Source: Desulfuromonadales bacterium (GTDB taxonomy: Bacteria; Desulfobacterota; Desulfuromonadia; Geobacterales; Pseudopelobacteraceae). From it: DNA of 64,000 nucleotides. Below, piece after piece: positions 26,343 to 34,418 of this stretch. Numbering within the stretch: the stretch's first letter is position 1; each line of letters starts with the position of its first letter. Location of the stretch: contig DUZX01000003.1 of NCBI GenBank assembly GCA_013349325.1, positions 121,410 to 185,409 on the forward strand, written 5' to 3'. The notes below the pieces were generated by a model that was given only the letters and a program-made list of their open reading frames with translations, was not told the origin of the DNA and did no database searches. A program made the position numbers and the translations under genes.

Positions 26343-27965
26343 TTATAATTTGAACTGTCGTAACAAACGCTGCAGCTCTTCCGCGTTGCTATTGAGCTGT
26401 GCTGCTGCGGTTGCAGATTCGTAGGCACCTTGCGAGGTCTGCTGAACCACTTCGGTAATCTGCATCATGTTGTTGGAAATCTCACTGGTCGTAGCGGTCT
26501 GCTCTTCTGCGGCTGTTGCGATCTGGTTGACCTGCATGGCGACATCGTTAATCTGCTCAAGAATGTCGCGCAGCGCATCTCCCGATTTTGATGCTTCCAC
26601 TGTACCGCTCTCCACCTGTTTCACACCCTGCTCCATGATAGCCACAGCTCCTTGCGTTTCCTTCTGGATGGCCTTGATCATTTCTCCAATCTCTTTGGTG
26701 GCGCGTGTGGTGCGTTCTGCAAGGGCGCGCACTTCGTCGGCAACAACGGCAAAACCGCGACCCTGCTCACCGGCGCGCGCAGCCTCAATGGCTGCGTTCA
26801 GGGCCAGCAGGTTGGTCTGATCGGCAATATCTTCAATTGTGCCGATAATCGTTCCGATCTGGTCACTTCTGACTCCCAGGCTTTCCACTGTTCTGGCTGA
26901 TTCCTTGACCTTGTCTGCAATTTGACCCATGACAGCAACGGTTTTTTCCACAACCTTGGCACCGGCGTTGGCGGTATGCGAAGCGCGCTGTGATCCTTCT
27001 GCCGCCATCTGACAGTTCTGGGCGATGTCTGCCGACGTGGCCGACATCTGTTCACCAGCGGTGGCAACCGTGCTGGCTTGTGCGGCCACCTCTTCGGCTC
27101 CTGTTGCGATCTGTTCTGAGGTTGAATGGAGTTGATTGGCGGCGGAGGCCACCTGGGTGGATGTACGTGATATCTGGCTGATGATGGTAAGCAGGTTGTT
27201 GACCATACGGGAAAAAGCGCCCGTGAGCTGTCCTATTTCATCGCTCCCCTGCTGCGTCAACTGCACCCGCATATCTCCGGACGCGACCTTGTCCACCTCT
27301 TCCACCAGTTTACGCATCGGCGTCGAAATTACCGAGGCGATCAGCAGGCCGAGTGACATGGCCATAAGCATACATATCGAAATCATACCGCTAATCCAGT
27401 ATTTAGAAGCGGTGAAGATGTTTCTAACGTGCAGACCGGCTTTTTCCCCTTTTTTGTTATTATATGCTATTAATTCAGAGACGCTCTTTTGGGCTACATC
27501 ATAGCTCTTTTTGCTGACGGTGCGCATGGATGTGATAGTTGCGTCGATATCTCCTTTTTTGGCTGCTTCAAACGTTTTAGCCGAGTCTTTGTAATAATCT
27601 GTAATTTGAGTTTTAAAGCCATATAATTTCTTTTTTTCTGCATCCGTCAGGGACAGTTTTTCATATCCGCCAATAGCCTCGGTGACTTTTGCCATCGTTT
27701 CTGATTGTCGTTTAGAATATCGCTCCAGCTCCTCGGGGGATGTTTTCGTGCAGGCTTGAATTTCACCACGACGATTGAGGTTTAACTGGCTGTCGATCGT
27801 ACCCATGGCAATAATGGACGGGATCAGGTTCTGTGCCAGATTTTCAGCTTCAGTGTTGACGATGCTGATCTCTTTCAGTGAGAAAATACCCAAAAACAGC
27901 GTCATGAGAGTTATCGTAAAAAAAACAGTCAGGATCTTCGTGCGAATCATAAGGTGAGAAAACAC
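26343..27965 (-). CDS. Methyl-accepting chemotaxis protein
   Basis: The 540-residue chemoreceptor has a first membrane helix (about 10-28) and a periplasmic four-helix-bundle-type sensor of about 155 residues. A second helix (about 187-210) leads into a HAMP domain. The cytoplasmic signalling domain contains the highly conserved hairpin tip [21 protein letters not shown] (21 residues spanning about 387-407; key residues are the central E-AARAGE). It would bind CheA/CheW and modulate swimming or another output. GTG 27965 was chosen because GGAGG lies six bases upstream. The ligand is unknown. Confidence 0.93.
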   Translation of the reverse strand: MFSHLMIRTKILTVFFTITLMTLFLGIFSLKEISIVNTEAENLAQNLIPSIIAMGTIDSQLNLNRRGEIQACTKTSPEELERYSKRQSETMAKVTEAIGGYEKLSLTDAEKKKLYGFKTQITDYYKDSAKTFEAAKKGDIDATITSMRTVSKKSYDVAQKSVSELIAYNNKKGEKAGLHVRNIFTASKYWISGMISICMLMAMSLGLLIASVISTPMRKLVEEVDKVASGDMRVQLTQQGSDEIGQLTGAFSRMVNNLLTIISQISRTSTQVASAANQLHSTSEQIATGAEEVAAQASTVATAGEQMSATSADIAQNCQMAAEGSQRASHTANAGAKVVEKTVAVMGQIADKVKESARTVESLGVRSDQIGTIIGTIEDIADQTNLLALNAAIEAARAGEQGRGFAVVADEVRALAERTTRATKEIGEMIKAIQKETQGAVAIMEQGVKQVESGTVEASKSGDALRDILEQINDVAMQVNQIATAAEEQTATTSEISNNMMQITEVVQQTSQGAYESATAAAQLNSNAEELQRLLRQFKL

Positions 27966-28047
27966 GGTCAACCTCCAGAATAGTAACCTTACATAAGAGA
28001 TTACTATAACCGGCTCTGGACTATTGTCAAAGGTGAGGGCTGTTTTT

Positions 28048-30042
28048 TTACGTTTTGCGCATTTTAGTGCTTATTAATTTTAATGCTGCTTCTATTTCGG
28101 GACGTAAGAACCAGGCCAAATGCTTTTTTTCGAGCGTCTGAATGATCATCTTTAGTTCGTTTGTGCAGTCGCTTCCCAACCGGGCAGAGACGGCCAGATT
28201 CTCCAGGTCAACCACTACCTGAATCGGTGAAACATACTTTTTAACTGATGCGCTCCTTTTCGCGGTCGTGCGGGGGCGCAGACGAAAATCGGGGTCGCCG
28301 TAGCAGTGGTATGCTCCCCATGTGTTGGATTCGCTGTACCGTTCGAAAGTCTCCTCACGGGCGGCGCGAACGGCGTCACCAAACTTGTCGGCCGCCAACA
28401 GGTGCGTGTAAAAAGCGGTGGCGAAGGTCTCGGCTGCGGCATCTTCCACGGCCCAGCCGGCTGCGACAACAGCTTTGACACCCATGCGGATGAACTGGGC
28501 TGCGATGTTGGCCGCCAGCCGGTGAAATGCGGGTGTCTGATCCACTGCAGTGTCAGAGGAGAGCCGGGCCAGGTGGCAGCAGTTGATAAAGACCAGCTCC
28601 GGCACAGTCCGCATCTGCTCCACATCTCCCGGTGTCAGGAATATCCGGTCGCCGATAACCATGCCTGATACCGTTCCGGTCTGCGGCTCACTCCGCTGTT
28701 CGTCGCTTTGATCCGACGCGGATGTGGCGGCTTGAAGCTGTAGTTCATGCACGCCGTGGCCGGCCAGATGCAGGATGCGGTAACCGTTGTCATGCAGTTC
28801 CGCCAGGATCGAGCGGGCATCAGTCTGAATCTGGCGAGTTACGTTGAAGCCGTTTTTCTCAAGTAGGCCAGCCACCGCCTCCGCCTCTTGGCGGGCCCCT
28901 TCCAGATCGGGGAACAGCTCAGCGGTTGCACCGCTGATGAGCGGGTCGCCAACGACGTACACGTTGTCTTCCTGAGTCGTAACCGGACGCTCGCGAAAAA
29001 CCGTGGTCTTGAACTGGCGCAGCAAGCCGGCAGCAACGGCCGGCGGACGACCGCCGCTGCTCCAACGGTCCTCCAGCAGTTCCCAGGGATAGCTGCCTGA
29101 TTCCTCATCCACGATCAGGACCAGGTCGAGCTGATTGGGGGCCAGCTCTTTAAGCCGGTTTGGAATCAGCATTTCGAACAGGGCGTGGGCTACTTTGGAA
29201 TCGCGGCGGGTATCGGCGATAGTCTGACGGATCAGGTCATCCGCCAGGCGCAGCTGGCCGGTTACAACACTCTCCTCGGCCCGGGCCCGGTCGGTCAGAG
29301 CGATAAAACGGAGCGCATCATTTTTAGTGTCATGCACAATCTCCAGCCGGTGCCACCAGTTGGGTGCCTCCGCAAACTGAACCCGTCGCAGCCCGCCAGT
29401 ACCGTCATCACTCACGACTCGATCCTTCCAGAGAAACGAGTCGGCCAAAGTTCCGTCCAGAAGCGTCCGCTCCAGATCCTGTGCCGCCTGAATGGCGAGG
29501 TCCTGCCACACTTCCAGTAATTCAACCGTACCGATTCTGACCTTCTGTTTCTGTCTATGCAAAAGCTGGTTGGCGGCGGTCACTCCGCGCAGGATCGCCT
29601 CGATCGAGTCGCGCAGTGACATGCCGCCGGAGCCGCTACCGATCAGCAGGCTGGTGACTCCGATGGCACGGGGTTTGGCGGATGAAGTTCCTGAGTGTTC
29701 ATGCGGTGAGTCAGCGACATGAAACGCATACTGTAGGACCGCCTGCGTGATGGCCGCCTGCAGACTGCCCGGGGAGAGTTCACCGACCCGCCCCAGGCCG
29801 ATTACGATAGCGCCGGCCGGCGTGCCGTTGCGCTCCTGATTAAGCTGCACGTCGCAGCTTCCCGGTCTGCCGGGATAGAGCCCCAGCCGATGTTGCGCCC
29901 GCAGACGACCGCCCAGAGCCTTGTCGAGCCGGTCTTCGGCGCTGACGATTGTGTCGCCGGCGTAGTGCCCGACGATGACCGGATACTGCGCATAGCAGAG
30001 ATCACCATGGGTGATGGTGACGGTTGTTTTTTGCAGCCTCAT
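28048..30042 (-). CDS. CHAT-domain (caspase-like) peptidase protein
   Basis: The 664-residue product ends in a CHAT domain, a clan CD cysteine-peptidase fold related to caspases and separase. The catalytic pair is visible: His429 in [10 protein letters not shown] and Cys488 or Cys489 in VFINCCHLA. The N-terminal 300 residues are unrecognised and start [24 protein letters not shown] ribosome site supports ATG 30042. It lies 175 bases after the clostripain gene at the distal end of the injection-system cluster and could be an effector, a processing protease or a neighbouring defence gene. A 72-residue tail follows the CHAT domain. Confidence 0.85.
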   Translation of the reverse strand: MRLQKTTVTITHGDLCYAQYPVIVGHYAGDTIVSAEDRLDKALGGRLRAQHRLGLYPGRPGSCDVQLNQERNGTPAGAIVIGLGRVGELSPGSLQAAITQAVLQYAFHVADSPHEHSGTSSAKPRAIGVTSLLIGSGSGGMSLRDSIEAILRGVTAANQLLHRQKQKVRIGTVELLEVWQDLAIQAAQDLERTLLDGTLADSFLWKDRVVSDDGTGGLRRVQFAEAPNWWHRLEIVHDTKNDALRFIALTDRARAEESVVTGQLRLADDLIRQTIADTRRDSKVAHALFEMLIPNRLKELAPNQLDLVLIVDEESGSYPWELLEDRWSSGGRPPAVAAGLLRQFKTTVFRERPVTTQEDNVYVVGDPLISGATAELFPDLEGARQEAEAVAGLLEKNGFNVTRQIQTDARSILAELHDNGYRILHLAGHGVHELQLQAATSASDQSDEQRSEPQTGTVSGMVIGDRIFLTPGDVEQMRTVPELVFINCCHLARLSSDTAVDQTPAFHRLAANIAAQFIRMGVKAVVAAGWAVEDAAAETFATAFYTHLLAADKFGDAVRAAREETFERYSESNTWGAYHCYGDPDFRLRPRTTAKRSASVKKYVSPIQVVVDLENLAVSARLGSDCTNELKMIIQTLEKKHLAWFLRPEIEAALKLISTKMRKT

Positions 30043-30100
30043 GGGTTTTCCTTTTTTTGGGAGAAGAAAATTGCTGATGTACCGTTTTATAAATGATTTT

Positions 30101-30187
30101 CGTAGGGGCGCAATGCTTGCGCCCTTGTTGCAATAGCCGAGATGGTTGCCTATTGCAGCGGGGCGACCCACCGGGTGCGCCCCTACA
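30101..30187. repeat. Dispersed palindromic repeat, copy 1
   Basis: This 87-bp unit is bounded by inverted ends CGTAGGGGCG and CGCCCCTACA and contains inner inverted GGGCGC-type arms. A second diverged copy lies at 52960-53042. It has no coding capacity and resembles a REP/MITE-like family. It sits between the clostripain and CHAT genes. Confidence 0.85.
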
Positions 30188-30217
30188 AAAATGGTATTTT
30201 GGTATTCTCCACGTCCC

Positions 30218-31507
30218 TTAGAGCCCCAGACTCGCCAGATACGCCATCAGAAACTCGTCCCATTTACTCTGCTTGGTGAAGTCGAGAGTCTTGTAGAGCG
30301 GCGAGAGTTTACGCTTGGGGAAGTAGATTGAAATGCCGCGTGAATTATCGACTGCGCTCCCTTTGCAGCCGCTGGCCATGATGGCAGCGGCGGCGGCCAG
30401 CCTGACCTTGGCGGTGGCGGTTTTGATAGCCGCAGCACTGATCCCTTTGTCGATCAGGTCGCAGAGATCGAGCAGATCGCAGTAATCGTCGTAGGGGCGG
30501 CTGTACTCCTGAACCTGAGCCCGCGCGTTGATCAGGGCGCTGCGGGTGGTGGCGGTTGCCAGAACCGTGATCAGGGCTTTGGCCAGGCCGCTGATGGCGG
30601 TCGTGAGAGGTTTCAGTTCCGCCAGCTTTACGGCCGACTGCGTGACGTTGTCACCGACCTTGTAGGAGGCCAGGTACTGGCTGACGATTGTTTTCGAGAG
30701 TTCTTCGGGGGACATGTCCGGTTTGGCGGCCAGTGCGGTCAGAATACGGTCATAGGGCCACCCTTCGCCCGGTTCGCTCTCTTCTGAGCCGACGCTGTAC
30801 TCGGCTACGTTGCGTATCTGATAATAGACTTCCGCCATGCTCATCAGGCAGGCGTCCATGCCGAGGATGTCGATCGTGCGGCCCAGTTTTTTCGTAACTT
30901 TGGTCAGTACTTTTTTCAGTTCGACGTTGTCCAGGTAATCCTGGGCCTGGTCATCGTAGGCGATACCGCGCTGTTTGACGGCGGCTGCCACCGTGCTGCT
31001 GAAGAGAGCCCGCCGGGTGCGGGCAATCCCGGCGCGGGCCTGGGCAAGCGGCAGCGCCTTGACAGTGGCGGTCGTGCCGCGTGTGGCGATCGCCTGCCCT
31101 TTACGGACTACGGGTGGTGCGCTGCCGCTGAAGACATCGCCCTGGAACAGATTGGCGTCGTCCCAACCGGCGCCATGGTTCCAGAGCACCAGCAGATAGT
31201 GATCAGCCGGATAGTTTGTGATCCCCCAGGTGACAAAATCCTCCAGCACGTTCGGATCGCCGGTGTTGGTTTCCCCCAGCGTCTGAACGGCATCTTTGGC
31301 CAGCGTTGTTCCCTTTTCCAGGCAGTAACGGACGGTAGCCGCTTTGGATCCGGCCCGGTCAAACTGGGCCAGGACGGCAATCCGGTCACTGCTTCCGACC
31401 GTCTTCATCTCCTTCAGATCGACTACCCCGGCGCTGTCCAGATTGTTGTCACCGGCCAGATAAACCATGATGGTCCAGTTTCTTTGTTCCGCAGCTTTCA
31501 CAGGCAT
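30218..31507 (-). CDS. Clostripain (C11) family cysteine peptidase
   Basis: The 429-residue product matches clostripain-like peptidases, clan CD enzymes that cut after basic residues. It starts MPVKAAEQRNWTIMVYLAGD, the typical first strand. The catalytic His111 lies in LVLWNHGAGW and Cys220 in LGMDACLMSM, followed by the family segment SEESEPGEGWPYDRIL. ATG 31507 has a GAGGAGA ribosome site; the upstream open frame is noncoding-like. No signal peptide is present, so it is cytoplasmic unless loaded into the contractile particle. It lies 23 bases after the chitosanase-like gene of the same operon and is a candidate payload. Confidence 0.9.
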   Translation of the reverse strand: MPVKAAEQRNWTIMVYLAGDNNLDSAGVVDLKEMKTVGSSDRIAVLAQFDRAGSKAATVRYCLEKGTTLAKDAVQTLGETNTGDPNVLEDFVTWGITNYPADHYLLVLWNHGAGWDDANLFQGDVFSGSAPPVVRKGQAIATRGTTATVKALPLAQARAGIARTRRALFSSTVAAAVKQRGIAYDDQAQDYLDNVELKKVLTKVTKKLGRTIDILGMDACLMSMAEVYYQIRNVAEYSVGSEESEPGEGWPYDRILTALAAKPDMSPEELSKTIVSQYLASYKVGDNVTQSAVKLAELKPLTTAISGLAKALITVLATATTRSALINARAQVQEYSRPYDDYCDLLDLCDLIDKGISAAAIKTATAKVRLAAAAAIMASGCKGSAVDNSRGISIYFPKRKLSPLYKTLDFTKQSKWDEFLMAYLASLGL

Positions 31508-31530
31508 AACGCTTCTCCTCTGTCGTGGTT

Positions 31531-32211
31531 TCAGGAAACAGGTGTTCCATGGGCATTGATCGGGCGTTGGGACAGATCCCAGTTGGCGCGTGCGATTTCG
31601 GACTTGAAGCAGGTGGTGCGATAGATGGTGCCGCGCAGAATTTTGTTCTCGTGGTTCGCCAGCCAGTCGTGGCGTGCGTTGACATACTGAGAGATCCAAT
31701 CCTGCTCATTGCCACCTGCGGTCGGCGGCGAAGCGGGGAAGCGTTTACGCAGGAAACCGAGGATCGAGCCGCTATGAATAAAAGAATCGTAGATGATCAG
31801 CGCCGACAGCGGGAGCGTGAAACCGTTGCTTTCGGCCCAGGCCATGGCCGGCGTAAAATAGCGCGTATCAAAAAAGGTGTCCTGCGACTGGTGCATGACC
31901 GGATCCTTCCTGCCGGCATCGCGCAACAGCTGTTTGAAGGTGGCGTCGTCGGCCAGCGGCGTCACTTCAATTTTTGCGAGGTACGGTCGCAGAGCTTCGC
32001 TGTAGGTGCCTCCGGCGTTCACATACATCTCGATCAGCTCATGCAGATTACCGTATTCCGTAGTCTGAGAACGACCATAGGTGACCTGGCGCTCTTTGTG
32101 CGGACCATCCTTAAGAATGGCGATAGCGGCATAGTTGCCCTGGGGTGAGCCTGATTCAAATACATTGATAACCTGTTCACAGATGCTCTTCTGATCGGGT
32201 GTTAATTTCAT
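31531..32211 (-). CDS. GH46 chitosanase-like glycoside hydrolase
   Basis: The 226-residue product resembles family 46 chitosanases, which have a lysozyme-like fold. It has the region VINVFESGSPQGNYAAIAIL with a catalytic-type Glu, then QVTYGRSQTTEYGNL. A later segment, LIIYDSFIHSGSI, matches the family's helix. Chitosanases hydrolyse beta-1,4 glucosamine polymers. No signal peptide is present, so export through the contractile system is plausible. It could be a payload or a particle-release enzyme acting on a cell wall polymer. It overlaps the upstream gene by four bases. Confidence 0.72.
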   Translation of the reverse strand: MKLTPDQKSICEQVINVFESGSPQGNYAAIAILKDGPHKERQVTYGRSQTTEYGNLHELIEMYVNAGGTYSEALRPYLAKIEVTPLADDATFKQLLRDAGRKDPVMHQSQDTFFDTRYFTPAMAWAESNGFTLPLSALIIYDSFIHSGSILGFLRKRFPASPPTAGGNEQDWISQYVNARHDWLANHENKILRGTIYRTTCFKSEIARANWDLSQRPINAHGTPVS

Positions 32212-32714
32212 CTGTTCTGCTCCTTTTCCGATAGGGGGATATTTAACTGTGTTGCTTCCTTCTGCGGCGCCGTTGCCGGTATATCACTGCTGGTGGCTAA
32301 CCATGCGCTGGCGGCACTCTGCTGCTGCGTGAGAAATCCATCCAGTCTTTGGATGGTAGCTTCTATAAAACCGGCAGCAGCCTGACGGTGACCGGAGAAA
32401 AACATTGTGACCGTCCGGCGTCTGGCGAGCGCCAGCGCTCGAATCAGGCGCAGACTGCTTTCTGAGCTGCTGTCGATTGTAGCCCGCGAGGACGCTGCAT
32501 GCGTGACAATCGGATTTTCCGGTGCCCGCGACAGATTACGCTGCAGCGATATTTTTACTACCGGAGCAGCCTGTCTGTTACGAAGCGGCGCCGGTGATCG
32601 TACTGCCGCCGCTGCCGCACGACCGGCCACACTCTTCTGCCGGAGCGGAGTGCGCAGGGCAGCCGGCCGGAAGCTTTCGGTACGGGTTGCAGTTTTCTGT
32701 CGGGTGGTTTCCAC
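32208..32714 (-). CDS. Hypothetical eCIS-associated protein
   Basis: This 168-residue protein has no recognisable family. The first 70 residues are rich in Arg, Ala, Ser and Thr with no predicted order (METTRQKTATRTESFRPA and on). The middle has two helices, including SSESSLRLIRALALARRRTV and AAAGFIEATIQRLDGFL. The stop overlaps the chitosanase-like start. A disordered basic N-terminus fits signals that load cargo into contractile particles, but that is speculation. Possibly a scaffold or adaptor; the function is unknown. Confidence 0.68.
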   Translation of the reverse strand: METTRQKTATRTESFRPAALRTPLRQKSVAGRAAAAAVRSPAPLRNRQAAPVVKISLQRNLSRAPENPIVTHAASSRATIDSSSESSLRLIRALALARRRTVTMFFSGHRQAAAGFIEATIQRLDGFLTQQQSAASAWLATSSDIPATAPQKEATQLNIPLSEKEQNR

Positions 32715-32738
32715 GCAGTCTACCTCTGTTCTACGCTT

Positions 32739-32927
32739 TCAGGCGTTACGCCCCTCTTTCTTTAACTCGCGGCGGATCCCCTCTTCCAGCTCTTCCATAA
32801 GATCAAGCGGGGAGGGGAGCGGCAACGAATTGTCGATACAGCTGCTCAAGCGAGTGTTCAGCACCTCTGCAAACCACTTCAGATCACGCTCCAGATCACG
32901 GGCATTGTCATGCATGGCGACTACCAT
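32739..32927 (-). CDS. Small hypothetical eCIS-associated protein
   Basis: The 62-residue, mostly helical product (LERDLKWFAEVLNTRL; MEELEEGIRRELKKEG) starts at an ATG that overlaps the tape-measure stop by seven bases, a sign of translational coupling. An alternative ATG lies four codons later. No family is recognised. Its fixed place between the tape measure and cargo-like genes suggests a role in assembly. Confidence 0.65.
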   Translation of the reverse strand: MVVAMHDNARDLERDLKWFAEVLNTRLSSCIDNSLPLPSPLDLMEELEEGIRRELKKEGRNA

Positions 32928-34411
32928 TCGGTGACAACAGCCTGTCGCATCCAGGGCAGTTTAATAATGCTGATGCTCCAGGGGAGCTGTTCCAGCAGTA
33001 TGTCATAGGATGTACGGTCAATATTAAGCCTCCAGCTGTTGTCTGTTTCGCGCACTATCCCCTGACGCTCGATGAACGACGACCGTAAGGCCTGAATGGA
33101 GCTGCTTTTCAGGACGCTCCAGTGTGTAACTGCTGATTGCAGCAGCTGTTCGGCTTCTGTACGGTCTTCCGTAGTAAGCAGCCCTGCGCAGACCGGCAGG
33201 GGCGAGTCAGGTCTCATTCCGAGCAGAATTTTGATAAAGCCGAGTTCAAATTCATACAGCTCTTCTCGCCCGCTGGCCAGAAACTGCAGCAGGGCCGCCG
33301 CACGCGGAAGATCAGCGCTGCATAGGTGCGTACATCCGGCTTCAGTCAGGTTACAGGCCTCAAAAAAACGGCTGATAAAAGGGTGCAGCAGCACCAGTCC
33401 GGCCTGCCGGACCAGCAGCGGCAGCAGCTCGGCTGGCAGGTCGGAGCGGGTTACCTGGTCTTGCTCGCCAGGGATAGCTACGGCTGCTGCTTTGTCTGCA
33501 GTTACCCCCCGGCCAGCCGTTCCTGTCGATGGTTTCTGATCTCCGAGAGGAGCTTTGTCGTGCTCGACACGGACATGCTGTGCAGAAGTAAAGCCCGTCC
33601 GTCTGATCAGTGCGGCGATTTCAACAGCAGGCCCGGTCGGAGCAGATTGTTCCTGCTGCGCCAGCGCTGATATCGCCGAATGAATCACGCCCTCCAGCGA
33701 GGATGCGTCCAGGCGCCGGTTACCGCATTCAGCCAGAAGAGCGGCCAGCAGACTCGTACGGCTGAAACTGCAGCCGGCACTGCGCTCTTCATGCAGTACC
33801 TGCAGCAGCTGCTGAATGGCGGTTGACATTTCCGATGTTACGCGGCTGAAAATATCCCGCATCAGCAGGCGGCACTGCTCATCGGTCAGCAGCTGCAGCA
33901 GTCGGAAATAGAAGGGTGCCGCTTCCTGTGCAGTCAAGAGATATTCATGTAATCGCGGCCATTCATCCCGACAGGTGCTTCGAAGTTTGTCTGCCTGATC
34001 CGCTGAGTTGCTGCCACACGCGTGCCAGGGGAGGCTGCCGCTTTGCAGGTACTGCAGCAACTGTTGGAAGCCGTGTATCGCGAGCGCTGTATCTGTTGTC
34101 GCTAGAGGCGTAGTGGCGGTCGTTTCAGCAGTCATCAATTTATGGATCTGTTCGCGGAGCTGACCCGGAATAGCACTGGAAAGCGCCTTTTCCAGCTCAT
34201 CCCCGCTTTTCAATCTGATCGTGAATTCGAGCCGCGGGACGTGAAGCAGCACCCCATCAGGAAGCGTTTCATCAAAGCCTTTTTCAAAGAGCGGCAGCAG
34301 CAGATCGCTTCCCTGTTCATGCAGCAGTGATCGCCAGCGAAACGCCTCGGCAGACGTCGCGGGGCCAACCTGCCAGCGTAGCGAGCGTATGCGGTGCGGC
34401 ACACTGTTCAC
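32921..34411 (-). CDS. Contractile injection system tape-measure protein
   Basis: The 496-residue product begins near VNSVPHRIRSLRWQV and continues with ALLHEQ-type helices to LLLPLFEKGFDE and LLHVPRLEFTIRL, the N-terminal signature of Afp14-like tape-measure proteins. These set sheath and tube length. The C-terminal domain ends LEQLPWSISIIKLPWMR, also family-typical, and a low-complexity helical middle links them. GTG 34411 is preferred over an in-frame TTG at 34438 inside the previous gene. The length predicts a particle of moderate size. Confidence 0.85.
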   Translation of the reverse strand: MNSVPHRIRSLRWQVGPATSAEAFRWRSLLHEQGSDLLLPLFEKGFDETLPDGVLLHVPRLEFTIRLKSGDELEKALSSAIPGQLREQIHKLMTAETTATTPLATTDTALAIHGFQQLLQYLQSGSLPWHACGSNSADQADKLRSTCRDEWPRLHEYLLTAQEAAPFYFRLLQLLTDEQCRLLMRDIFSRVTSEMSTAIQQLLQVLHEERSAGCSFSRTSLLAALLAECGNRRLDASSLEGVIHSAISALAQQEQSAPTGPAVEIAALIRRTGFTSAQHVRVEHDKAPLGDQKPSTGTAGRGVTADKAAAVAIPGEQDQVTRSDLPAELLPLLVRQAGLVLLHPFISRFFEACNLTEAGCTHLCSADLPRAAALLQFLASGREELYEFELGFIKILLGMRPDSPLPVCAGLLTTEDRTEAEQLLQSAVTHWSVLKSSSIQALRSSFIERQGIVRETDNSWRLNIDRTSYDILLEQLPWSISIIKLPWMRQAVVTEW

Positions 34412-34418
34412 AACGCTT

